Made by a program: the position numbers and the translations under genes. A DNA stretch of 64,000 nucleotides from Coccinella septempunctata. Lineage: Eukaryota > Arthropoda > Insecta > Coleoptera > Coccinellidae. The notes below the pieces were generated by a model. The model searched no databases and had not been told where the DNA came from. It saw only the letters and a list, made by a program, of their open reading frames with translations. Below, one piece after another: positions 1 to 11,878 of this stretch; the stretch's first letter is position 1; the number at the start of each line of letters is the position of its first letter. The stretch lies in NCBI RefSeq assembly GCF_907165205.1, contig NC_058193.1, forward strand, positions 34,795,521 to 34,859,520, given 5' to 3'.

Positions 1-125
1 TAGTTATTGAAGATTGAAGTGATAATAACTAAGTACAAAACTACCCATTTCACGAGAAGGAAGGGCATCAGGATTAGGTATTTAAATTATAAAAAATATT
101 CACTATGAGTTTTCTCTGGATATTA

Positions 126-139
126 TTTATTTGTTTATT
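126..139 (-). terminator. poly(A) signals for the SDR gene
   Basis: Two AATAAA hexamers read on the minus strand (126-131 and 134-139), about 95 bases past the stop codon of the dehydrogenase gene. The position fits a 3' end. Actual cleavage is not shown by the sequence. Confidence 0.5.
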
Positions 140-229
140 ATGATTAAACAATTAATATTGAAAAAAAATATATTCATCCAAATTGAGCTAAATATTACAC
201 ATAAGTACATATATAGTATAGTATTATCT

Positions 230-2202
230 TTATAGCCTTTCTTCTGGTCTGAGTTGCACTATTTTCTCTGATTCTCTCCAAATTTCTTCACAAAATTGTT
301 TGTCGTTCAGTCCCCTAAGTTTTGGAAAAGGCAGGCATCTGAAGTAATGAACGCCACTGACAATTTCCTCGCTTATAGCAACATGAAACGGGTTATTGGC
401 AGCCCTAATCAAATCCTACGAGATAATGGAAAAATTTGAGAATAATTTCATAATTGGTTCAAACTGAGGATATGATATTGCAAAAGCAACAAGGGTTTTC
501 TATAGCACTCTGCGAATAGGTTTCTCCAAAGAAATTTTTCATGAATATGAAACATATTAATTATTCATTTTTGTGTGTATTGAAAATCTTCAGAAATGGA
601 GATTCGATGAACTAAAGTTACAGAGCAGCAGCATTGGTTTTTGAGGGATTTTCTATAGGTATCTATAGATCTATCTACATCCTGAAAGTTTTTGAACACA
701 CAGCGACACAGCAGACTTCTTACTGTACTTTCCTACCCTGTAGAACTAAGTCGCATAATTATGAAAATGAGTATCATTCTCTGAGTTTGAATTTTGGGAA
801 TGCAGAATGTTCAAACCTATATTTCGCATGTCTCTTTTTGAAATGAAAATGTTCTAAGGCAAATAATACACAAAAGAAAAAATTTTAACAGGAGTCTGTT
901 GGTATTAACTTAAAGCTATACCAGCAAAATCTCCCTGCCAAACTGGAAGCATAGTACGAGTTATTAGATTTTATTAAACTTCTTCAATTCCCATATTTAA
1001 TCGCCTACAAGAAATGATTCAATTTGTCAAATCATTGTAGCCTTAAAACTTACTGTAGCTAGTAGGAAATTTGATAAGTTGGTCAGCCTCCTTAATGCAG
1101 TCTTGTGTGCTCCTGGTTCTTTCAAAATGTCGAATATTGGAGTGACCACTACTCCGGGGTCAGCAGCATTGACCTTGATACCATATCTTGCTACTTTCTT
1201 GGCCATTTCTTGGGCAACAAGAATGTTGCATCCCTTAGAATTTGTGTAGTTGCAAATGCGACTTTTTACAGTCGGTGGTATCGTTGGATACAAATTCTTC
1301 ACGCTCATATTATGTTCGTGTGCAATTCCCGAAGACAGAAATACAATTCTCCCTCCGTCGCTTGCCTTCAAAAGATCTGCGAACAGAATAAATCGCGTTT
1401 CGATCATTTCAGCTTGCTTGGTGTATTTATGCAGCGATCCAAACATTATTTCTCACCCATCAGAAGATGTGTCAACAGGAAGTGGCCTAAGAAATTGGTT
1501 TGCATCACAGTGTCTAGTCCATCCTCAGTTAGTACATCGTCACTATAGCCAAGTCCTGCGTTATTGATTAAAATATCTAGTTTAGTTTCTTCCTTCTTTA
1601 TATTCTCTGCGAATTGTCTGACTGAAGCGAATCTACTCAGATCTAAATGTTTGAACGTTATGTTGGGATTGTTTGTCGCTTTTTTAATCTCGTTTATCTC
1701 TTTCTCGGCGTTTCTTCTACAGGCTATGATGATTCTACAACCTCTCGATGCTAGCAGCATAGTGGTCATGTATCCTATACCTAAAATGGGATGAATCTTT
1801 AGGATCAATATCGAAGAATTCTTTCGTATTTTCATCTCACACCATCTGAAACAACTAATAATATCAATTTTCATTTAATACGATAACAAACACTGATTAA
1901 ACAATAGAATCAATAGATGGTGTTGTGAAAAATGCTCTTGCCCAACCAAAATGAAAATTATAATTACCAGAGTTGCCACCAGTAACGATTGCAGTTTTTC
2001 CATTTAAACACATCAAACTATTCGAAATCCCATTCTTCACATTCATACGAAACCAGATGATGTGGTGAATGAATAAAGTATAACAATTGATGGAGACATC
2101 CAGCACATGGCTGAAGAAATTTTTAATTTTTTGAATCATTTCCCAAAAGCTGGAAAAAATTAATAGCTCGATTATTTTCAGAAATTTTTTTTGGGATTTC
2201 AT
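230..2202 (-). CDS. Short-chain dehydrogenase/reductase, retinol dehydrogenase-like (4 exons)
   Basis: An NADP(H)-dependent oxidoreductase of the classical SDR family, closest in pattern to retinol dehydrogenases 11-14, which interconvert retinoids or other lipophilic aldehydes and alcohols at membranes. Exons on the minus strand: 2202(or 2139)-1968, 1780-1457, 1376-1054, 415-230; introns are GT-AG. The joined frame has 355 codons from the ATG at 2202, or 334 from the ATG at 2139; the second start gives the usual family length. The cofactor motif TGGNSGIG is rebuilt exactly across the first splice. The NNAG motif, the catalytic serine (LSSGIAH) and the YTNSK active-site pair are all present. 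The last exon has a recognisable SDR C-terminus (SGVHYF...WRESEKIVQL), although the stretch before it (DLIRAANNPF) is more divergent than usual. A hydrophobic N-terminal segment before the cofactor motif suggests membrane anchoring. Substrate is unknown. Confidence 0.88.
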
Positions 2203-3379
2203 TTATCATCAAAAACCTACCCATAAAACATAAACGCAGTGACATACAAAGTGAATTTGATACAAGTGGTTAATAATGTAGTAGAATAACTTTCTTCAAA
2301 TTCCAGAAGGTTTATATGCACATTTTTCTGAAGCACAATAGAGCTACCTGTAGCTTCGCGTTACATTTATGAATATGGGAATGATTTTACCGATATTTCA
2401 CACATACTAGGAACATTCACTAATTAGAATAGCTTTGAAACTCTAATTTGCGATAATGTGGACAAGTATTTTCTATGTTGCCAAATTGCAGAATATCATT
2501 AGTCATCAAACGCAATAATCATTTTTGATAAGAAAACAATGACCAGTCATAGGTAATTAGTTTGTGTGGACTTCCCTAGAATACTTGTATCCAATTTTAC
2601 AACCAAAACAGTACGTATATCGAAAGTAGAAAATTATTCAGATGAATCTAAAATTTTCATCAAAAACTTTTCAGAATTGCTTTATTGGTTAAACGAATTC
2701 AACAATGTTAAGAATCTAAATCTGTTAAGTTTCACATTCATATCTATTAAACTCTTGAAATTGGACTCATGAAATTCGATTTATTTGTACTGAAACCTAC
2801 ATATTCCATTCAGCTCAAAAGAATTGATGAGAAATATTTTCATTCATGGAAAATGGTTGTTCATTCGACATATTTGTTACCTATTTTTAATTGCCAAGCC
2901 AAACATAATTGCATCTAAATGATGAAATCGTAGAGAACTCAGTTCACGTCAAAAAAACAACGTTTTCATTTTTACGTTTCCTCGAATCAATATGAGTGCA
3001 CAATCGTACATTTTCTTGGAAAATATAGGACAATTTGGCAACCCTTGGCACTTAGTTCACGTTGTTCAAAATATTCCAATCCCAATAAATTATCGAACAT
3101 TATGTTTATTAGGAAACTGTGATTTTTCTGTTGAAAGCTTTTTAGTTCATTCTAAGTGAGGACATAAGTTACTTGCTGTTGAATTAAACATTAATGCTAA
3201 TTTTCGATAATGAGAAAATTGGATTATTCAATTGCAATCAAATGGTTAACAATATAAATGATCGAAGGTTAAAAAATACTCCAATTTTCAGAGTTTCACA
3301 GGTAAGTGTAGTAGAAATATGTGGGAATTCGTGGAAAAATTGCCTGTTTATGAATTAACGTAAGAATAAGTGGAAAATA
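2203..3379. other. Intergenic, no gene seen
   Basis: AT-rich sequence upstream of the dehydrogenase gene. It should contain that gene's promoter, but no clear TATA box or initiator was identified. The only open frame of any length (2566-2772, +) is low-complexity and resembles no known protein. Confidence 0.5.
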
Positions 3380-4601
3380 CACTGCGCAAAAAAATTAACG
3401 CACATTCTGAAAATCTCAATTTTAATGAAAGTTAACTCTACATTGACCTTATAAATTATTTTTTATGTTCTCTCGGGAAGGTTTTGAACGAAACACGACA
3501 CATTAAATGGAAGAAAAATTCAGGATTTCACCGAATCTTATATGAAAGAAGAGAAATGAACAATTTTCAAAATACTGAAATGCTGATAAGTGATTTAATA
3601 CTTGGTATTTCCACCCCTTGCGTTAATTACAGCTCGGCAACGACGGTTCATACTCAAAATGGGATCTAATCCTTCCCAGATTTCTCCGAGTTGGATTCCT
3701 AAGTCATTAAGAGAAGCTGGATGATTTTCTGAACTTCTCAGCCTTCTATTGAGGTTGTCCCAAACCTGCTCAATCGGATTGAGATCTGGACTTCTTGCTG
3801 GCCATTCCATTGTATACAAGGGAACGTCGATCACAATGGTAGAGGCAGAATCTAGACTCATCTGTGAGAGAACTCTTTCCCAATCGGCGTCTTCCCAATG
3901 GATATGCTCTCTCGCAAAATCCAAACGCGCCCTTCGATGGGCTGGGGTAAGAGCTGGGCCTCTTGCCGCGACACGAGGCCTTAAATCATATTCTCTGAGG
4001 CGATTTCTTATTGTCTGAGTGCTAATTTGCACCTCATGAGTTTGCTCAAGATGAATTTGAAGGAGGCGAGCGGTTGCAAACCGTTGTCTCAACGAAGAAA
4101 CTCTCAAGTAACGTTCTTGAATGGCAGTTGTTACCCGTGGTCTACCCTGTCCTGGTCTTCGGACATTCATACCTGTCTCCCTGAATCGCTGCAACATTCT
4201 GGACACACTTGTATGGGAAACTCCAAACCTTTCTGCAATTCTTGTGTATGTCCACCCTTCTTCTCGCAAAACTACCGCTTGGGCACATTCCTATTGGGTC
4301 AAATTGCGTGTTTCGCGTTGTATAGCGATTGAGTGTAGAAAATCAAACGAAAGAAAAACTATTGATCACTAGAATTGATCGAGAACAACTGATTTTAGAA
4401 TGGATCCAATATATGCAAAATCTGATAATATCATTTTTTTTTTATTCCTGCTGGGAAAAAACATCTGCATTGAAGAAAACCGTTGAGAGTGGATAACATA
4501 TGCATGCATAATTCTGATAAAAATAATTATCATTGAGAACTCCTTCAGTTGTTGAATAAATTTGAGAATTCCATAATGTGCGTTAATTTTTTTGCGCAGT
4601 G
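3380..4601 (-). mobile_element. Tc1-like DNA transposon, internally deleted
   Basis: A 1,222-bp element bounded by TA dinucleotides (3378-3379 and 4602-4603), the usual Tc1/mariner target duplication. The terminal inverted repeats begin CACTGCGCAAAAAAA; the first 27 bases of the two ends are identical, and weaker matching continues to about 45 bases. A broken transposase lies inside on the minus strand. Perfect ends beside a broken gene suggest a fairly recent copy mobilised in trans by an intact relative. Confidence 0.93.
3595..4330 (-). pseudogene. Tc1-type transposase, deleted and nonsense-mutated
   Basis: The open part (4269-3595) has the N-terminal helix-turn-helix DNA-binding region (WTYTRIAERFGVSHTSVSRML), a GRPR linker and a second HTH. 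It then jumps from ERVLSQ, where the first catalytic aspartate region should begin, almost directly to the C-terminal block MEWPARSPDLNPIEQVWD. About 130 residues carrying the first two catalytic acids are therefore missing; only the third acidic residue region (PIE) remains. Upstream, the frame continues in homologous sequence (RETRNLTQ, then ECAQAVVL) but is interrupted by a TAG at about 4290 where the family has a sense codon. It cannot encode an active enzyme. Confidence 0.9.
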
Positions 4602-5526
4602 TATAATATTACTCAACAATCATATTATAATATCTTTTATTCACGAGGCAAAGTGGTAAACTAACTGATTATTTAAAAAATATTCCGAAAACAATTTTTC
4701 AAGTAGTTGACCGACTGCAGAGGAGTTGGACCATCAAAAGCAATCAAATCTCTCCTGGCACGATAAGAATCAAATTTGCCTTCCCGCATGGGGGGAAAAC
4801 ATCAATCCAGAATTGAACTTATCTGTCACAATCGAAGAATCTTCGAGCTGGTTCGGGCGATTGCTTTTAATTTCAGTTTAACTTTAATCATGTCCCTATG
4901 AACATCTGGTCTCGCTTCACAATAGGAACGGGGCCTAACATTCATCGCTGCTGAATCGTTTTGAATCATTCTAATAGGGTCTGAACGGATTCAGATTACA
5001 TGCACGGTCGTTTTATTCAAATCGTATTTTATTCACATTTCATGGCTTCCAGTCCTCTATCTGAAAGTTCTGCTTTATTTGACCGAAAGGTTTCGATCGC
5101 TGGTTATCTATACATTTTTGGTTTCGTTATGCATTCGGATGAGGAATATGATATTGCGGAAAAGAATAAGACCAGTTTTACTCTCTCTATGAATAGAGAC
5201 ATCATACAGTGGGAGTCAAATATCTGGGAATAACCCTATACAGGGTGTCTGTGAACCAATGCGAAAGACTTGGGGAGATGATTCCTCGATGAAAATAAGC
5301 AGGGGTAGTTCCTATAATTTTTTTTCGATTTTGACCTCCCTTCCAACATACAGCCTTTGGAAGGCGATGACGAGTTGACAGTTAAATTTTTTTTACGGGT
5401 TCTAAAAAACACTGAGTCATGAAACTATACATAATATGAAGCTCTAAGTAGATGTTACTCACAAAATTTTTTTAGATCTCATAACTTTATTATTAGGAAT
5501 TGAAAATAACAACCCCTTATGATTTT

Positions 5527-5883
5527 CCTTCAAAAATTGTTTTCGTGGGATAGATTTTCGAAAAATTAAATTCTCTTATGGTTTCCCATTCAACTCTGGA
5601 GAAAAAAGGTCTCTCGGAGGATTTCTCTCGGAATAAAAAAAACTTACAAGCGGTATACGAAGGTCTATGAGGCAGAGAGTTGATGCATGTATTTTAGCGG
5701 GAGGTAGTCATTCTATGAAACACTAAAACGATGAAATGGAATGAATTGCTTTTTATTTTTTCCGAGAAAAGTATCCGCTGTTTCGAAATTTTGCAAGAGA
5801 CTTTTTTTCTACAGAACTGAATGGGAAACAATAAGAGAATATTATTTTTCGGAAATCTATCCCACGAAAACAATTTTTGAAGG
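5527..5883. repeat. Long inverted repeat (fold-back element)
   Basis: The sequence at 5527-5614 returns as its reverse complement at 5797-5883. The arms are about 87 bases and roughly 90 percent alike by eye, separated by about 180 bases. Both arms share the words CAAAAATTGTTTTCGTGGGA and GTTTCCCATTCA. The open frames called across it arise from the arms and look non-coding. It may be the core of a fold-back transposon whose outer end is the CAGGGTG motif at about 5245. Confidence 0.75.
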
Positions 5884-7234
5884 ATGAAATGACTCCTGAA
5901 CTGTTTCTGAATGTTGAACAAAGGCACTTTTTCTGTTGAGTCAATTCAAGGAAGGAACACAACTTCATTTTTTGCATTTGTGCATTTGGTGGAAACCATC
6001 GGAAATTTTACTAACCGTAACATATTCATTTTATTGTCGTGTTTTCATTCAGTTGAATTATTATGGAAAAATAGGATTGTCGTCAGTAAGTTTAACAAGT
6101 ATTTTTAAGTGCGGCTGAATTTGGCAGCTTCTGTTATATGTTGTAATGAACTAATTGTGTTCCTACAATTAAGAAACATTGATATTCAATCTAGAAAGGA
6201 ACAGGATGATAACGAAAAGCTGGTTTGAAAATTAAACCATGGCCAGCATTATTGAAGGATGTGTCAGTCAGAACACAACACGAATGCTTTCTCCAAAACA
6301 CTTCAAAAACGTCAATATTGATCTGTAGAGTAAATGTTTTGATATAGATTCAACCTTTCTAAGTTCACATACTCAGGATTGTGAACAAAACAAAAATATT
6401 CAAGTTATTAATGAATTGGTTGAGGTTGAGAAACCATTGTAAGGAGCCATCCCACAAGGGTAATCAGTATCTTAAATTTTCTGATAACACGTCGATCTAT
6501 GTAGATTATAGGGAAACAAGTTGATGTCTTCTTTCAAAATCTTGGGACCTGTTCCAACGGACACTTGTTGAGATAAAACCTGAACAGAGGTTCGCGGAGC
6601 TTTTGTCTTCATATTTTCAACATTTCTCATTTACTACTTTCTTTTTTCTTTGAACACTACCTAGTCTTCTATTTTCTCCTCATTACTGAAGAAGGATTCA
6701 ATAATAAATAACCATCTTGATAATTTAGATAAATACAACAACAATCCAGAAACCTGACTTGACAGTAAAGTGGTACAGAATATCGAACTTCAGAATTCCG
6801 TAGCCTACTTTACGACCATTTTTTGCTTCCATGATTAAATGAACAAAAAAATAAAGAAATAAACCAGCATCTATTGTAAGAAATCACTCTTCTATTTAGA
6901 ATATGATGACTAAGAAGATTTCAGCAATTGTGTTATTTTCAGTGGCTACGAATTTTTCGTAGCTACATGTAGTCTGTTGAGTACGACAAATGAAATGTTG
7001 TATTCTCCCTCCTCTTGCGTAACCACTCTCCCTCCAACTAGAATCAGTTCTCATAACCGAAACCAATACAAGAGTAAACCTTATGGAATCATTACTATTG
7101 TGTTAAATTTCAATGGCCCTAGGGTCCCAATACACGATTCATTCGGTTCATTAGGCCCCATGCCGTCCCAAAGTCCACTCCTCCATATAATTAACACACT
7201 TTATAAACTGGAAAATTACGAGTTAGAGATCTAG

Positions 7235-7430
7235 AACCCCCCCGGACCTGTGTACGTGTGTGTGTGGCAATCGTCATGGCTTTGAATGGTTTTATTGTAT
7301 TGAAGTGTTTTTCTATTTCACATAGGGGCGGTACGCCCTCTCGGGTGGTTCTTTACGAATAAAATAAATCCTTAAATTACAAGCTTCCTTCTTTTATCCG
7401 GTCGTCGACGGTCCAAAAGGCGTTCACACT
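7235..7430 (+). repeat. Possible LTR fragment
   Basis: A GC-richer block in AT-rich DNA with a run of C, a GT-rich tract, an AATAAA hexamer near 7,358-7,370 and a following TTATCCGGTCGTCGACGG segment. This resembles the R-U5 part of a retrotransposon LTR. No partner LTR, primer-binding site or gag/pol coding was seen, so this is a weak call. Confidence 0.25.
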
Positions 7431-8765
7431 TCGATTTTTTTTATTCCATCTCATTGTGTCGAAAAACAACCCCCTTCAATTCGTTATTTGTTAACGAGGC
7501 TAATTCAAAAGATTGTTATCGCGAGTCTTGTATCAATTATTGAACATTATTTATATAAATGACATATATCTTCATGGAAATCAAATATTCTCAGATTCAG
7601 GTTTATTGTATTTAAAATTATGAACATCAGCAATATTTCAGAGTACCTACGTAATAAGCAAAAATGTGGAAATGATAAATAAAATGATGCTCCACAGAAG
7701 TTGAGAAAGATCAGAAATTTTGTGACTGTTTTAATATTTTTTTAATAGGAGAAATCTGAATGTTTATTTTAGTTGTGTTACTCATTTTTTTGCCCATTTC
7801 TTATTAAGTTTCACACTCTGAAACTAAAAAATTTATCCAGAGGAGCAAAAAAAACCTTTCAGAAATAAGGGAGTTAACATCTGATTTCTCATAAATGACT
7901 ATTTTTGGTGGTTAACTTTTGTGGATCAGTATATTTTATATACAGTGTGATTACCAATTGTTTCTCGAAGTCGATGTTATACGAAGTTCGTTCAGAACTT
8001 CAATAATTTTTTCAGTCTTCCACAAATTTTTAAATGACTTTTCTACCAAGGAGTTCTTGATTCTTGTTCAAGCTCGAAGAAGTTTCTTTAAGAAAATTTC
8101 ATTACCTTATTCAATACTGTAATCAAATACAAAACACAAAATCCACTCCATTTTCATATCAAAAATAATTGAACACTTGTCTAAAACATCTCTATTTATG
8201 AAACTGAGAACAATTCAAACTATGCACTCGTTTGGAGAGTATTGAACTTCAATATTATCAATGAAACAGTGGGAATCAAGTTCAAAGCAGCAATTATATT
8301 CTTCAGATCAAATGAAGTTATTTTTTCTAATGAAAGAGTTTAGATATTGGTTGAAAAAAAAAAAGATTGATAATTCTCTCATCATTGATTGAGTTTCATC
8401 TTATTCAATAAGATGATATTGTAATTTTTTTTGACCTTTCGTTTTGCTCGTGTGCACAAAACGCATAGATAAGTTATCAGTGGAAGGAACTACGGCAATA
8501 TTGCCGATCGAAGTTGAACTTCAAAATTTTTTCTTTCTACATTCCATCTCTTTTTGAAAATGGAAATTTTCCCTCACACAAAACTTATGTATCTACTAAT
8601 AATCGAAATTTTGCTGCGCCTGTTGGTAGGTATTCGTAATTTTCTGAGTACAAATTTGTACTCAGTTTGAAATTATTTAATTATCATCGTCATTACATAA
8701 GATTCCCTAATTTTTTTATTTCAAAGGGTTATGTAGGAAAAAACTGAAATTTCACATAAATATTT

Positions 8766-8771
8766 TTTATT
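8766..8771 (-). terminator. Poly(A) signal of the ankyrin gene
   Basis: AATAAA on the minus strand, about 155 bases past the stop codon of the ankyrin-repeat gene. Confidence 0.5.
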
Positions 8772-8922
8772 ATATACATATACCTACATATCATTACAAA
8801 AACAATCAATTACTAATAATTCTGAACAAACAATATTACTTACATAAGAAATTAACTCACATAATCAATGAATAGATCAAAGCAAAATAAAACACAGTGA
8901 CAAAAATTAACAAATTGAAATA

Positions 8923-11778
8923 TTAGGGAGAATTTTCAATTTCTCTTCCTTCCAAATTATTACGAGCAAATGCCAAGGAGTTCGTGATTTGCCTTTGTAG
9001 TTTTAACGATAATTTCACGTCCATATAGTATACGATACGTTCTAGACAGTTTCTAGGCAGTTTTTGAGGTGTAAAACTGCAGAGATGATCTAGGACGATA
9101 TCCTTGGCAATTCTATACTTGCGAGCCATTGAAACTCTTTCCTTCAACAGATATTTGTAATGAAGGAAGCCCTCTAATTGTGACGATTGAAAATCCAAAC
9201 TTTTTATCACTGCAGATTTCTTTAATAACTCAACCAGCTTTCTTTCCTTCATTACACACAGGTCATAAAAGCTGACCGTTGGATGAAATTCCAGGTTAGT
9301 GTTCTTCATCGATTCTATTTCTCGTTCACATGATTTGATAGTCGTTTCGACTATAATACCCATAAAAGTATTCCGTGGAATTTTGACATCCCCACTTTTA
9401 TGGATAAGTTTTTCTTCTGGGATTCCGTTAAGTATTGAATGGGATATTATAACGGATACCATATTACTGCAATTTTTCGTTATGGCCATATCAAATGGTG
9501 TTTCACCATTGGCGTTTCTTAAAAACAAACTCGGGTGGCTCGTCAATAAATGCTCGGCAAATTCGGTATTATCATGTAATACCGCCAGATGTATTGGAGT
9601 ATTTTCAGCATATAGATCCTTTTCATTTAAATTTATCCCATTTTCCATGAGAAGTCTCGCCATAGCCTGAATGCTGTCCGAAAATCTTTCCTCCGCCATC
9701 TCATGGAGAAGATTTGAACCACCCTCGTTTTTGGCATTTGCATTACTGCCACAATCCAGCAGCATTGCAACCTCATCTAAACTTTCCCTCATCAGGATCA
9801 CGAAGGAGGATAAGGCTGTACGTCTGAAAGAGTCCCTTTCCTCCAGGCTTGGTTTGCACTGCAGAACAGAGTACATGGTTTCCTTACCTCCTTGTGTGAA
9901 TGCCACTAGATGCAGTGGTGTCATGCCTCCTCCTGTGCACAGGTTGATGTCACCACCATACTCAATCAAGAGCTTGAGTATTCTGTGCCCTTTCTTTGAT
10001 AGCACAGCCTCATGCACAGGAGAGTAGCCGTCCTTATTTGCCTTATTTGGATCTGCGCCTTTTTTCAGTAGTTTTAAGGCCGTTTTTTCACCACCGCATC
10101 TTGCGGCGTGATGTAGGCAAGTGCTGTCATCTGAGTCCACTGGTTTGTTGATGTAGTGGAGTTTGGAAATGAGCAAATCAACGAGATCTCCATCTGAAAT
10201 AACAATGATATATCAATTAAACGCTGATAACTCGATGTAGCAGCAATGATGAAATTAACAACATTCGAATTCAATTCGGCATATTATTTTCTCATTTCAG
10301 AAGGCACACCCAGTATATATTCCCATCGTAAGATGATTTGATGCTATTTCAATAGTATGTCATACCTTGGGTAAAAAATCAACGGTTTATCAGTTATTGG
10401 GATTCTTATGGAAAATATTGAGGTCGAACTTTATTGTTTTTTCTGCTGGATGGGTTTTCTCACAAAAATTTTCACTATTTTCAATGAGCTCATTTTCGCA
10501 GAAACAAAGAATGGTGAAAACCGCAGCCTCCTACGATACTTCGTTTTTGAGCTTGACAATTTCGTAAAGTTCTCATAACTTTTTTGTCTTTTAAGTTACA
10601 AATCTGAAACTTGAACCTTCTACAGGCAGTTTTTTACGTAGGATCCACTGATGAGCTCGAAATATTTTCACATTTCGAATCATTACGTAAACTCATTTTT
10701 TTAAATATAATCTTTTATCGAATTTGTTATTTTTGAATTGGAAAAAAAATCTTTTGTCAGTAGATTCTATGTATGAAAGTGCCTAAGAAGGTTCAAGTTT
10801 CAGATCTGTAACTTCAAAGACAAAAAAGTTATGAGAACTTTTCGAAATCGTCAAAATCTCAAATTTTGTTTATAACTCGAAATTTAAAAATGATAAGCCG
10901 ATTCTGTTTTCAGATTTGAATTAGTCATGAAAAAGAGCTCGAGAATGAGTCATCCGTTTTCTTCTACCTGCTATAGTTTTCGAGATCCCCTCAGTAGACA
11001 ACGAATTTGGACCACCCTGTACCTATTCTGTTGAAATTGCAATCAAATCAGCTATCTTACGATGCGACAATACACTGGGTTTTCCTTTTGAGTTAAGAAT
11101 GTCAGTCACTAATTTTTTGATGAAAATAATATTATAGCTATAATTACATATTATAATTTTGTACGAAAATTTGTATAAGATTGGCAGAATAATATAAAAT
11201 CGGTGAATAGAATAAAATTTCGTAAAGTTGTGATAACACTTATGTTAGAAAAATGTTATTAGAGAGTAGAAGAATATCTGGATGACATCCTTAAGTTTAC
11301 GTTATTCCTGACATGTCCTATACATTGTAATAATAATAATAAACTACACGAACAAACTACAAAATTAAATTCGAAAGTTATATGTTATAAAAATCCCGAT
11401 TTACAATTCGGGATTGAAAATGAAATAATACCTTCATAAAAATGAGATGCGATTGAAATATTTTTCATTCGACAATGAGACAATGTGAAAAAAATACATA
11501 ATTTCGAAACTAAACTTACCATCGCATTTGATGATGTGGACAGCTGGCGAGAATCCATTGAGTTCGTGTTGCCACAAGAAATCCGCACCTCTGTTCATCA
11601 AAAATTTCACCATTTCACTGTGTTTCGCTGGATTCGAAATCAATTTTCGCGATACGCGATACAGGGCAGTCTCGTCCGTATCGATCAGAACATCTGGATC
11701 ACCTATGGTATCGATCAGATTTCCCAACAGTTTGAAACTGTGGCTTTCGACCAACCTATGCATATATTCTCCGTACAT
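8923..11778 (-). CDS. Ankyrin-repeat protein with PRANC-like C-terminus (2 exons)
   Basis: Exon 1 is 11778-11520 (starts MYGEYMHRLVESH) and exon 2 is 10193-8923. The 1,326-bp GT-AG intron interrupts an Asp codon, and the joined frame is 509 residues. Residues of about 30-330 form consecutive ankyrin repeats with clear TCLHHAARCG, GYSPVHEAVL, GMTPLHLVAF and NTPIHLAVL cores. After these, residues of about 375-485 run CEREIESMK, then FYDLCVMKERKLVELLKK, then FTPQKLPRNCLERIVYYM. This has the layout of the PRANC domain, an F-box-like module that follows ankyrin repeats in poxviral, Wolbachia and parasitoid-wasp proteins and can recruit SCF ubiquitin ligases. The PRANC assignment is by eye; the ankyrin assignment is firm. 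No signal peptide or membrane segment was seen, so it is probably cytosolic. A TATA/initiator promoter lies just upstream. Confidence 0.87.
10556..10851. repeat. Inverted repeat inside the ankyrin-gene intron
   Basis: 10556-10620 is matched in reverse complement by 10788-10851 (about 64-base arms, few mismatches, shared words GTTCTCATAACTTTTTTGTC and GAAACTTGAACCTTC). About 167 bases lie between the arms. A repeat end, GGACCACCCTGTA, follows at about 11007-11019. It looks like a fold-back element inserted in the intron. Confidence 0.75.
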
Positions 11779-11845
11779 TTTTAATCACTTTGAAGATCGG
11801 GATTCGCTAAGGAAACTACTAAACTGACCGTGGACTGGTGAATAC

Positions 11846-11878
11846 TGAGTGCAAATTTTGAAGAAAGTCGTTTTTATA
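11846..11878 (-). promoter_or_regulatory. Core promoter of the ankyrin gene (TATA and initiator)
   Basis: On the minus strand a TATAAA box (11878-11873) is followed 32 bases later by an arthropod initiator TCAGTA (11848-11843, predicted +1 at 11846). The ATG of the ankyrin gene lies about 68 bases downstream. The spacing is what TATA/Inr promoters require, which supports the gene's start and its being expressed. Confidence 0.65.

Larger units (their letters stand above)
4604..8760. other. Gene-poor intergenic stretch with repeats
   Basis: No coding exon was recognised in about 4.1 kb. It contains a TATACAGGGTG-type repeat end at about 5242, the long inverted repeat at 5527-5883, and a possible LTR fragment near 7,240-7,430. 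The other open frames are short, low-complexity and without protein resemblance. Confidence 0.5.

Noticed and set aside
1105..1567. Plus-strand open frames of 105-147 codons
   Set aside because: Antisense to SDR exons 2 and 3, whose minus-strand frames contain NNAG, the catalytic Ser, and YxxxK.
6977..7234. 85-codon frame before the LTR-like block, considered as a gag or coding remnant
   Set aside because: Composition is not that of gag or pol, there are no zinc-knuckle or protease motifs, and no second LTR was found.
9299..10027. Two plus-strand open frames of about 120 codons
   Set aside because: They lie antisense to the ankyrin exon and arise from its codon pattern; the minus frame has unmistakable ankyrin repeats.
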